Assembly (NCBI GenBank): GCA_026168455.1
Contig: CM047425.1
Location: 26,095,058-26,159,057 of the forward strand
Source: Theocolax elegans
Lineage: Eukaryota > Arthropoda > Insecta > Hymenoptera > Cerocephalidae
DNA: 64,000 nucleotides
Direction: 5' to 3'
Each line of letters starts with the position of its first letter. The stretch's first letter is position 1. Shown here piece by piece: positions 19,022 to 29,055 of the stretch. The notes beneath the pieces were generated by a model. It was not told the DNA's origin. It searched no databases and worked only from the letters and a program-made list of their open reading frames with translations. The translations under genes and the position numbers were made by a program.

Positions 19022-19235
19022 GAAAACAGTTCTATTATTCCACATACTCCTGAAAATTATCGTCAAGATGATGGAAATGATGCAGGTGCGAGAATCGATG
19101 ACACTGAATCAGATACTGAAAATATTGCAAACAATGTTGATTTTCACTACAACGACCTTACGGCTGTAAGTCGCTCTAATCAAATTATTACCAAATCAAA
19201 TTTAAACAGAGAATGGTACACTTATGGAGAAAAAA
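19022..19235 (+). CDS. Candidate host exon A, unknown acidic protein
   Basis: A polypyrimidine tract and TAG acceptor precede 19022, and AAAA/GTACGT is a donor at 19235/19236. The 214-nt frame is open with no stop (ENSSIIPHTPENYRQDDG near the start; EWYTYGEK near the end). Splicing to 19323 keeps the frame. The product segment is acidic and Asn-rich. No start codon is assigned and no family recognised for this part. Confidence 0.4.
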
Positions 19236-19322
19236 GTACGTATCAGTCTTATATAAAAAAAGTCAAATATATAAAATTAAATTAATTTTTTAATTGTTAT
19301 TTCTTAATTATTTAATTTCTAG

Positions 19323-19488
19323 ATATATATAGAATATCTATGATCATCAATGAACCATATCGAGAAGAATTTAAGGAAAATAATGGAGAAAAATTTTTAA
19401 AATTTGCTAAAAATCTTACAAAAACTATTGAAGATATTTTACATCAAACTCTAAGAAAAGACCATCGAGTCATATTTGTTAATATGGA
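19323..19488 (+). CDS. Candidate host exon B, possibly SEA-domain-like
   Basis: The acceptor is TTTCTAG before 19323 and the donor GA/GTAAGT at 19489, with phase continuous from exon A. The product (YRISMIINEPYREEF, then FLKFAKNLTKTIEDIL, then RVIFVNM) has the strand-helix-strand rhythm of SEA domains (an N..Y motif followed by a helix). This is a weak structural analogy, not a firm assignment. A palindromic repeat starts 160 bp downstream, so the rest of any gene would lie beyond inserted DNA. Confidence 0.35.
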
Positions 19489-19649
19489 GTAAGTACAATT
19501 TAATAATATTTTGAAACTAATTTTATTTTATGTTTATTATGTAAAGAAGGATAAAATATTTAAAAAAATATTTAAAATTTTCTCTATGTAAAAATATTTT
19601 ACAGAAATATAAAAACGTTTATGAAAATATAAAGAAGTGACAATAAATG

Positions 19650-20386
19650 TGTATGCGACATTCCATGTGAAGTGATCCAGTTAAAAAATAGAGTTTTGTT
19701 GTAATGCATGGAATCAGTAAAAACTACTTGAATAGAGTGTAGCTAAATTTTTAGACCTGAATTTCAATTAGTACCAGAGCTGTAGATAATCAAAAAATCG
19801 AATTTTTTAAAAAAAATGATTTCTTAACCATTTTTAATCTAACAATTTTTTCTTATATTCATTAAATTTGAAAAAGTTTATAAATTTCAAGAAGAATCTG
19901 TTGAAATATTTAATTTATATTAGTATAAAACATTAAATATAGTTATAATTAATAAAAACCTTTATAGTAAAAAAAAGAGCTGTACGATCAAAACTATTTT
20001 ATCTATATCCAAAAATCTATTCATCGATGAATAATTACCTTCAAATGATACAAAGTTTGAGTACGCCAGAGCATTTCAGACAAAGTTATGGTGTATTTAG
20101 GCAAATTTCTTAAAAAGAGAGAGCGGATGCATTTTATGAAAAAAACAGAGTAACGGTAAACATGCATTCAAACAATATGGCACTATTATTTCTCAATAAT
20201 ACTAAAATATATTGTTTATTGTTAGTCACTGATACTTTTCAATCTCTAAGCTGCTTACAAACACAAAACAGAAGGTATAAGCAGTTATACCTGTCATATA
20301 ATTGGATAAATATCTGAAACTATTTATAATTCCAATAAATCCAATTATATGACAGGTATAACTGCTTATACATTCTGTTTTGTGTT
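19650..20386. repeat. Left arm of large palindrome, family C
   Basis: Positions 19,650-20,163 are the near reverse complement of 35,734-36,241, and 20,160-20,386 of 22,803-23,013. The arm contains its own internal hairpin: the block around GTTATACCTGTCATATAATT near 20,285 is mirrored near 20,340. The arm includes the GGAATACC/CCATGTGAAG-type end also seen, diverged, in palindrome family A. No protein is encoded. Confidence 0.85.
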
Positions 20387-20395
20387 ATATATGTT

Positions 20396-20548
20396 ATATA
20401 TGTGTGTGTGTGTGTTATATATGTGAGTTAGTGTGCGTGTGTGTGTATGTTTGCGTGCGTGCGTGTGCGTGTGCGTGTGTGTGTGCGTGTGCGTGCGTGT
20501 GTGTGTGTGTGTGTGAGGGTGTGCGTGCGTGCGTGCGTGCGTGCGTGA

Positions 20549-20647
<99 letters not shown>

Positions 20648-20659
20648 TGTGTGTGTGCG
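20396..20659. repeat. (TG)n microsatellite
   Basis: About 260 bp of TG repeat with interspersed GCG and AGT variants. It starts exactly where the left palindrome arm ends. The Cys-Val ORF read through it is an artefact. Confidence 0.95.
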
Positions 20660-20680
20660 CGCAGCGGAATATTTATTTAA

Positions 20681-21699
20681 TATATATATATGGGGTATTC
20701 CACGTGAAGTGGTCCGATCAAAATTTTAAAATGCCCTAAATTTTGGGTACACATTGCAAATGTTTTTCAGAATACAGAAAAAAATTTTTAGGTACTGGAA
20801 TTTATTAGTTCAAAAGTTATTCTAAGCTCAAAAAGTGAACTTTTTCCAGTTTTTTTCAACACCAGCTGGGTTCATCGCTATTTAACTCAAAATATATCAA
20901 CTTTTACTATAGAACATTATATGTAACATTTGTTGCTAATTATGTCTAGAATTTATCCTTCTGGGTTAGAATTTCCAATCTCAAGGTTAATGACAAATAA
21001 ACTACATGTCAACATTCAACTTAAAAAAAAACTAACTTCGCCATAATTGATTTTTTTATCCAAAAGTCCAAAAGAAAGCTTGGAGCAATACCTTTCAAAT
21101 GATCTGTAGCATTTTTATGGCCTTCAATTCTGCAAAAAGTTATGATAATTTAAAGAAAGACAAAAAATTCACAAAAATTAACATGGTATTTCCCATTTAA
21201 ATTTTTAAAAAAATTTCGTCTTTCTTTAAATTATCATAACTTTTTACAGAATTGAAGGCCATAAAAATGCTACAGATCATTTGAAAGGTATTGCTCCAAG
21301 CTTTCTTTTGGACTTTTGGATAAAAAAATCAATTGTGGCGAAGTTAGTTTTTTTTTAAGTTGAATGTTGACATGTAGTTTATTTGTCATTAACCTTGAGA
21401 TTGGAAATTCTAACCCGGAAGGATAAATTCTAGACATAATTAGCAACGAATGTTACATATAATGTTCTATAGTAAAAGTTGATAGATTTTGAGTTAAATA
21501 GCGATGAACCCAGCTGGTGTTGAAAAAAACTGGAAAAAGTTCACTTTTTGAGGTTAGAATAACTTTTGAACTAATAAATTCCAGTACCTAAAAATTTTTT
21601 TCTGTATTCTGAAAAACATTTGCAATGTGTACCCAAAATTTGGGGCATTTTAAAATTTTGATCGGACCACTTCACGTGGAATACCCCATATATATATAT
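20681..21699. repeat. Near-perfect 1-kb palindrome, family A
   Basis: The arms, each about 490 bp, mirror one another around 21,190. TGGGGTATTCCACGTGAAGT at 20,691 is matched by its reverse complement ending near 21,690, and TATATATATA flanks both ends. It is a preserved relative of the degraded palindrome at 245-1058. It has no ORF and would form a hairpin or cruciform. Confidence 0.9.
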
Positions 21700-22802
21700 A
21701 TTCTTCAAAATTGTTTTTTCAAGAAACCATAATATATGTATTTTTCCATGCGTAAAAAAAATTTGTGAATATGACTTGAAAGAATGTGTATTAGTTTACT
21801 CATTCCTGATGATAAAACTCATATAGTAGATTACAGGTGATTCACGCACGAGTCGAGTTTGACGCCCGAGCGGAGCGAGGGCGACAAATAAGACGAGTGT
21901 GTGGATCACCTGTTCCGTGTACGTGTATCGTATACTATTTTTTAACACTCCATGAGCGAAACACGTTAATAAGTTTCCAGGTTATTAACCGAGCGGAGCG
22001 AGACGAGTCGATTTGTCACCCGAGCGTAGCGAGGGTGACAATTAGACGAGTAACCGAAAAAAAAGTAACTGTAGAACTATGTATAATAAAAAGAATATGT
22101 ATATAAGATATTATATGCAACTATATACGATATATGTGTGTAAAGAACTATAATTATTAAAAATATTATTTGCTTGATCAGCCATATCTGTCTGTACTGA
22201 TTCGTCATAAGCTTCTTCCGAATCACTTTCTGAGCTCATTTCTTTTCAACAATTTAAAATTTTAGTTAATATTATCGATACTTTGTTGATTCGGAAAATC
22301 TCTGTCCAGATAACCTTAAGATCTGATAACCTTAAGACAAGATAACCTATATATAAGATAATATAATAAAATATATATAAGATAACCTTAAGACAATTCA
22401 AACGTCGACCTGAATTTCGCAAAACAATTGGCGGTGTGTTTGGCAAACGGTTAAAAAATCTCATGTTTCGCACACGCAAAACAAGCACGAGAAACCGTGT
22501 TTCGCGCACGGAGTGTTAAAAAAATTTTTAAATGTGTACTCAATGATAATAACGGATCTAAAATTTAATGCTTTAAATGTAGATGCAAAATTATTTGAAG
22601 ATAAAATAAATATTAATCAAGTAAATCATACACTTTTCTAAACATCAATATGATATATACAATAGATTAAAAATTAAATAAATTAATTATTGCATTTTTA
22701 AGATAATTCTATTATAAACAGAAATGGCAAAAGAAAATTCAAATTTTAACTGTGGCAATATAAAATACGAATTACATTTGAAAAGTATTTCAAAAATTAT
22801 TA
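21700..22802. other. Unassigned spacer with GAGCGNAGCGAG motifs
   Basis: No gene was recognised. Three copies of GAGCGGAGCGAG or GAGCGTAGCGAGG lie near 21,870, 21,993 and 22,022, with CCCGAGCGnAGCGAGGGnGACAA phrases near 21,868 and 22,020. Similar motifs appear at 44,597 and, diverged, near 49,470. CTTAAGACAAGATAACCTTA-type short repeats occur near 22,310-22,395. Confidence 0.5.
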
Positions 22803-23013
22803 ATTTAGGAGTTATACCTGTTATATAATTGGATTTATTGGAATTTTAATAAGTTTCAGGTATTATTTATTCAATTATATAACAGGTGTACTTGCTTATA
22901 CCTACTATTTTGTGTTTGTAACCAGCTTAGAGATTGAAAAGTATCAGTAACTAACATTAAATAGTATATTTTAGAATTATTATATAATAGTGCCATATTG
23001 TTTGAATGCATGT
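22803..23013. repeat. Right arm of palindrome C, inner part
   Basis: This is the reverse complement of 20,160-20,386, including the CCTGTTATATAATTGGAT hairpin. It is cut at 23,013 by the Gypsy element; the arm resumes at 35,734. Confidence 0.85.
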
Positions 23014-24044
23014 TGTGACGGAAATCGTCACACAATCTATTCACGACGAATAGAGTATTTAAATTGTCGAATTGTAAGTCGTCGGAGCCTTTCGTATGTC
23101 AAGGCCAACCGACGACACTTGTTTATTTTTCTACAAATGTACGATTACGCGCGCAATAGTACGTAGGGATGAGAGCGCGAGTGTGTGTGTGTTCCCCACT
23201 CTCATCCCTTTTTCGAAAATTAGGCGATTGCCTAATCAGTACGTCCCGATCCGCCGCTCGAGGCGGACAAAATTCTATCCGGGCCGAGTAGAGTTTTTCT
23301 GGCTAACAAGGCGCGTGAGGCGCAAAAGCCATCGGTTACCCGGACGATCCTCGTGAGTGAGCCGCGAGTGATTTGGTGAGTGTGAGCAAGGACGGGAAGT
23401 GTTGGTGTGAGTGCGGACGCGGTTCGCGAGGCACTCGCCGCGGCACAGGGCCGCCTTCCACCACCGCAGCCGACGTCGTCCTCCGTTGCCCAGGAGGACA
23501 AAAGGGACACGGATCGGCTGGGCCATCCACGGGGCGAATCCCGGTAAGTGTAGTTTATACTACCGCGCGTTCCCCCCTTTACCCCGAGTGTGTATGTGTG
23601 AGACCTCGGGAGTGTATTCGGGTACGCCGGTACCCGAATAGCGGAAATCGGGGTCAAGTCAACCGCAGGCGAGGATCTCGATCCGGTTGACTCCCGATAC
23701 TTCCGCCCGCGCGAAAGAACATTGTCGCGGCACACGGCCTGGATGGCCAATTGTTAATATGTTAAAATAAATATTTTATTTATTTTTATTTTTAATTAAT
23801 TGAGTTTGTTATTATTCTCCCCGCTCCCGCCGACATCCTTTAATTTTCACAAATCGTGTCGAGGCAAGGAGGATCGCCCGAATCCTCCATACCGTACGTC
23901 CCAGCGAACTCGTGTTCCTGGCGACAGCCCGCAGTTCGCGATCAATAAATAATTGTGTGCGCGGTATTGGGCAACGCGGCCCAACGGTTTTCATTAATTA
24001 CGTCAATTAATTAATTTAACCGGGTACGCGAATACCACGTTACA
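23014..24044 (+). repeat. 5' LTR of Gypsy element 1
   Basis: It starts TGTGACGG and ends GTTACA, 1,031 bp. AATAAA signals occur near 23,767 and 23,944. Differences from the 3' LTR include C/T near 23,051, A/C near 23,218, C/G near 23,249, C/T near 23,604 and C/A near 23,943. Confidence 0.95.
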
Positions 24045-24046
24045 AA

Positions 24047-24064
24047 TGGCGACCGTGACAGGAC
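24047..24064 (+). promoter_or_regulatory. Primer-binding site (tRNA-Arg-like)
   Basis: TGGCGACCGTGACAGGAC begins 2 nt after the 5' LTR. It resembles the tRNA-Arg-type primer site known from the mdg1/412 group of Gypsy elements. This is the minus-strand priming site. Confidence 0.8.
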
Positions 24065-26713
24065 GTTCGGTTTCCTCCTCACCGATATTTAATTTAAATT
24101 AAAGAAAATTTGTCGGCCATCTTTTCGCGCGCGAGCAGTGTCGCGGCGAAACGTGAGCGGGTTGAGTTTGAGAGAGCGAGAGAGAGAGAGAGAGAGAGAG
24201 AGTGTATTTCGAGTTAGTGAGAGAGAGAGAGAGAGAGAGCGCGAGAGACGGCGTGTGAGACGCGTCTCTATACCGGAGTATTCCCCCTCTTGCTCGGGTA
24301 TCCGAGGAGAGGTATACACCGGTATATCGAGAGAGAGTTCGCGCGCGACCGTGTTTAGCCGGAAGCGCCCGATCTCACCGAGATCGGTCTCTCTCGATCG
24401 CAAGCTTGACGGGAGAACTTTGCCTAGCTTGTATGGGAGCGGCAAAGTAGGGAGAGAGTAGCTTGCGCCGCGGATCGCGGGCAGCGAGAATCCCCCCCGA
24501 ATAGCGAACGGGAAAGACTTTGCGAGAGCCGATCATCATCGGCTCTCTCCGATTGCGCCCGCGAGTGGGAGTGAGAGAGAGAATCCCTAGTCGCGGGGGA
24601 TCGGAGTAGGTGCTAGGCGGGCTATAGGTGTGTGAGTGAGAGAGATAGCGCGATCGCCTAGCCCCTTCGCGTGTTTAAAGTCTTCACAGCTGGTTTCGTC
24701 GAGAGAAACTACTGCGGCGAATTATTTTTATTTTTGCAATAATAAAATAAATTCGTTCCCGCGCGGGATCTAATTTATATTTTTTTTTGTGTGAGAGTAT
24801 TTTAAAATTAGATCCTTTCGGGAGAGGTAGTTGCCCCACCCCCTCCCTTTTGAAGAAAATTTTGAATATTTAATTTATCTTTATATACGGGACGCGGCAA
24901 TTCAATTGGTTTTTTTTTGAGTTCGAGAGAGAAATTCCTTTGTTACTTTCTCCCCTCCCTGACCCACATATATTATAATATTAGTAATTTTAATTTAATA
25001 ATTGTGTTTATTATTTATTACTATTTATATTTATAATATATGTTATATCATTTTATTTGTGTGTGAATAAAATATATTTTACAACTATTGTTAATTATTT
25101 AGACTTGTTTGCAAGTTAAATAATTAACAGTAAGTAACTTTGTGTGAATCTGCCGCAAAGTTACAATAGTTGTATTATTAATTATTTAAACTCGTGTGTG
25201 AGTAAAATAATTAAAATTATTGTTGTATTGCAATTGTCTGACAGTAATTACTTAATTTAATATTTTGTATTTATTAAGTATTACTGCTCACGATATTTGT
25301 AAAATATTTTTGAAAATTTTTGAGTGTGAGAAAATTTTTTTTTATAACTCGTGTTAATTGTTTAGACTTGTTGCAAGTTAAACAATTAATGTTAAGTATC
25401 TTTGTGTGATTGTTCCGCAAAGATACGAGAGTTGTAAAATATAATTATTTAGACTCGAGAGTGAGTTAAATAATTGAATTTTTTTTGCATGTATTTTAAT
25501 GATCGGCATTTAACCTAATATTTCGTATTCGTTATTTGCTGTGAAATTTTAATATATGTTAAAGATTTTCTTTTCTCTTTTTGTGTGTTTAAATTACATC
25601 TCCACACATTTTTGCCAATTATTTAGACTTGTTTGTTAGTTAAATAATTGGTTATAATTTTTTTTTTGGTGTGTTTGAGTAAAATTAATTCGGTGTATAA
25701 ATTTAATTGTTTAGACTTGTTGGCAAGTTAAATAATTAAATTTTCATTTCCTTTTCGTTCAATTTATTTAAAAAAGGAAATATAAATTATTTCAACTTGG
25801 TAGCAACATAAATTATTTATTTAGTCCTTCTTAGGATAAAATAAATATATTTCGCTGAAAAATTGTCGTTTGGGACGACAATTAGTGAAATAATTTTTTT
25901 GTTGCAAACCTACCGTTGAAATAATTTAATTAAATTTGTGTTTGTTGTGTAGTGTAAATTATAAAGGAAATTTTTTTTTGTTGTTTTGGGCTTGGAAAAG
26001 CAAAATAATAAATAGTGTCTTGGTGTGTGTGAATCACAAGACATTGTATTTATTTTTATATTTATTTTAAAATTAATTATTTAGGCTCGTTAGTGAGATA
26101 AATAATTTAATTTTTTCTTTGTCTTTTCTTCCTTTATAATTTGTTGTTCTGTATTTATTAATAGATTGAAACTTTAATTATTTCATTTTCCATAACAAAA
26201 TAAATTCTTTTCGCCAGTGAGGAATCTTTTGGATTATAACTGGTGAGAGAGATATTTTGGGAAATCGTTAAATTTACCATTACTGGTAAATTACCGACAA
26301 TATTGAAATAATTTAGGGATTTCTTTTTGTTAATAATTAATTATTTTTGCTTGCAAAAGCAATTGTATAGAGTCTTGGTGCGTGTGAGTCACAAGACACT
26401 ATTATAAACATTAATTATTTAGACTTGTGAGCAAGTTAAATAATTGATTCTAATTTGGTGCAAGTGTTAAGTGTGTGATTTGTCACAACTTTAACCAACA
26501 AAATTTAATTATTTTGTCCTTCTAAGGACGAAATAAATTCCTTTTAAAGAAAATCTTTTGGATTTTAATTAAGTGAATTAATTTTGTTGGTACACTAGTC
26601 GGTGCATTTTTATAATTTATTGTAATTAAGCCGACGCCTAATTTTTTTTTACTCGTTGGGAGTAATAATTATTTTATTGTGGTGAGTCCAATAAAATAAT
26701 TTCCAATTGAAAA
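24065..26713 (+). other. Long 5' leader with array of covarying hairpins
   Basis: There is no ORF. A GA-rich, CpG-containing start (24,130-24,700) is followed from about 25,050 by AU-rich hairpins in series. Examples: 25,090-25,128; 25,134-25,164; 25,178-25,214; 25,354-25,389; 25,396-25,426; 25,443-25,475; 25,615-25,651; 25,699-25,743; 25,815-25,846; 25,861-25,883; 26,007-26,054; 26,075-26,107; 26,271-26,292; 26,368-26,401; 26,411-26,447; 26,507-26,538. Many share ATTTAGACTTG...CAAGTTAAAT and differ by paired substitutions. Outer helices at 25,081-25,090/25,164-25,173 and 25,340-25,350/25,429-25,439 enclose two hairpins each. Confidence 0.8.
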
Positions 26714-27832
26714 TTGGATACTTCCGAACTATTTGAAACACTAGGGATTTCATCTGAAATCCCGGTTGAGAGTACTTCTCCCGACGTAACACGTCGGCTG
26801 CTGCTGGTCAAAAAAATAATGGCCAGCAGCTATGAAGCCCGAATGGCCCAGCTTATGCGTGAATCACGCATAGCTAGGGATATTCGTCGGGAAACGAAGA
26901 AGCTTTCGATTGAGGCAGTGTATGCCCAATTGGAGCATCTGAGTTTAAACGCAAATGGCGAAGAGGCGGAGTGCCGCGAACGCCTTTTGCGTCACCGGAT
27001 AAGATGTGTAGACATTAATCTGGAAATACCATGGTTCCCTGAATACGATGAGAATGTAAGGGCAGAGCCTGCACATAAACCTCTGGTATGTCAGGAACTA
27101 TGGGAAATTAGGAAACCTCGTTCCAGGAAAGGGAGTGTGGTCCCATCAGGAACGGAAGTTTCCTGCAAGTCCGAAATGTCGGATCGCGAAAGGGTTGCTA
27201 GTGACAGAGCACCTATCCCTGAAGAAGATGGAGCTCTGTCACCAAGTGGTCTGTCCAGAAACTCGCCATTGAGTACTGCACAAAGCCCGAGGTTGGCACC
27301 AACAGGTGCTATACCTAAACGGTGCGGTGAGGTACTGGGAGCAAACATGACCACGACTGCAATCCCTTATGTTCCTGTTTCGGTGGCTGCAACCTCGTGC
27401 ACAACCACTACGTCGACGGTTACGACCGTGACGACTGCTCAACTCGGAGGTTTTTATGCACCCGCACATTACCTCCCAATTGAAGAGCAGAGAAACAGCG
27501 GATATCTTGGCACTAGAGAGAGTGAAGTGCCAACACAACATTTTGACTTGGGTTCGCAGACGGAAGCCGACCGTCGTACGTCACGAGGATACACCTCTAG
27601 ACAATACGACAACAGGCAACCTGAAGCTAATACAACCGAACGTCAATTTGTTGATGATAGGAATGGATATGACCTTCCTAATGACGTCAGTGTTCAATCT
27701 TACGAAACGAAAAACCGAGGTTTGAACAGAGACGTCGTGAGACCTCTTCTAAGACTTGTGAAGGACAAGATAGAAGAGAGAGGCGTGAGTACACGACTCC
27801 AAACAGAAATTCACGACACCATCGTTCTGTGA
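26714..27832 (+). CDS. Gypsy 1 gag, N-terminal part (first copy)
   Basis: The frame is open from 26,711; the first ATG is at 26,819. A helical N-terminus (EARMAQLMRESRIARDIRR) leads to a Ser/Thr/Pro-rich region and a block TTAQLGGFYAPAHYLPIEE that recurs at 28,200. The frame runs out at 27,832 just before the second conserved gag block, which lies in another frame at 27,829-28,119. Gag forms the virus-like particle. The sequence 27,421-28,199 is followed by a rearranged repeat of itself, so this frame and the one at 28,234 are two partial versions of one gene. Confidence 0.7.
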   Translation: MDTSELFETLGISSEIPVESTSPDVTRRLLLVKKIMASSYEARMAQLMRESRIARDIRRETKKLSIEAVYAQLEHLSLNANGEEAECRERLLRHRIRCVDINLEIPWFPEYDENVRAEPAHKPLVCQELWEIRKPRSRKGSVVPSGTEVSCKSEMSDRERVASDRAPIPEEDGALSPSGLSRNSPLSTAQSPRLAPTGAIPKRCGEVLGANMTTTAIPYVPVSVAATSCTTTTSTVTTVTTAQLGGFYAPAHYLPIEEQRNSGYLGTRESEVPTQHFDLGSQTEADRRTSRGYTSRQYDNRQPEANTTERQFVDDRNGYDLPNDVSVQSYETKNRGLNRDVVRPLLRLVKDKIEERGVSTRLQTEIHDTIVL

Positions 27833-29055
27833 GTAGAGCCTCAAGCAGCGATGAACGTCGTGAAGACGATAACCGAACGCACGATCGGACAGGGTGCGCA
27901 CGAGAGCTGCGTATCTGGAACATGTCCTTTGATGGTGAGACCAAAAAGGACGCGGAAGAATTTCTGAACCGTTTGCACGACTTCAGAAATGACAACGAGT
28001 TCTCAGATCGCAGGATGTTCAGTGCCCTGCCCAATGTGTTCTCAAAATCAGCACTGTTCTGGTATAGAACAGTTCAGCCATCTCTTCGAGATTGGCGTGA
28101 TTTTGAATCGAGTTCCTAAATGAGTATGGCCGTATAATAAATGACGAAGATTTACTCATGGAACTTCGATCAAGAACACAAAATGAGGGAGAAAAGGCTA
28201 CGACCGTGACGACTGCTCAACTCGGAGGTTTTTATGCACCCGCACATTACCTCCCAATTGAAGAGCAGAGAAACAGCGGACATCTTGGCACTAGAGAGAG
28301 TGAAGTGCCAACACAACATTTTGACTTGGGTTCGCAGACGGAAGCCGACCGTCGTACGTCAACTGTACGGAGAGAGACGTACTCATAAACGTCAGTCCAA
28401 CCGTAAACTCGACGACCGAGCGCAGCCGGAAATTCCGGAGCAAGGTCACAGAGAGAGGTCGGACAGACGTAGAGAAACGCCTCGAGAGAATCGTGCGGTG
28501 GCCACTTGCGATCAGAGTACTCAGACGGATTCGTCCGATGGGTATCAGTCTGATCGCGAACCTGCTCGTAGGAGATCCGATTCTCGTAGGGCGGCTGAAG
28601 GCCGACAAGAGAATAGGAACCCCTCTACCAGTAGGCGTAGGAGTTCCCGGACGGATAATCGAGATGACCGTTGGGAAAGAGAGTCCTACGAAGCCAGGCC
28701 AAGGTATCGTGAAGACGATAACCGAACGCACGATCGGACAGGGTGCGCACGAGAGCTGCGTATCTGGAACATGTCCTTTGATGGTGAGACCAAAAAGGAC
28801 GCGGAAGAGTTTCTGAACCGTTTGCACGACTTCAGAAATGACAACGAGTTCTCAGATCGCAGGATGTTTAGTGCCCTGCCCAATGTGTTCTCAAAATCAG
28901 CACTGTTCTGGTATAGAACAGTTCAGCCATCTCTTCGAGATTGGCGTGATTTTGAGATCGAGTTCCTAAATGAGTATGGCCGTATCATAAATGACGAAGA
29001 TTTACTCATGGAACTTCGATCAAGAACACAAAATGAGGGAGAAAAGGCTACGACG
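27421..29055. repeat. Mosaic internal duplication within gag
   Basis: Block A (27,421-27,582) recurs at 28,199-28,360 (offset 778) and block B (27,860-28,199) at 28,709-29,050 (offset 849). The sequences between A and B are unrelated in the two copies (27,583-27,859 versus 28,361-28,708). The copies are nearly identical where they match, with few substitutions. Confidence 0.9.

Noticed and set aside
20380..20646. 88-codon Cys/Val ORF
   Set aside because: It is a translation of the TG microsatellite and has no protein character.
23096..23750. Several open frames on both strands, identical in both LTRs (also 34,781-35,435)
   Set aside because: They lie wholly inside the LTRs of Gypsy 1. Being present in both copies follows from LTR identity, and no protein family is recognisable.
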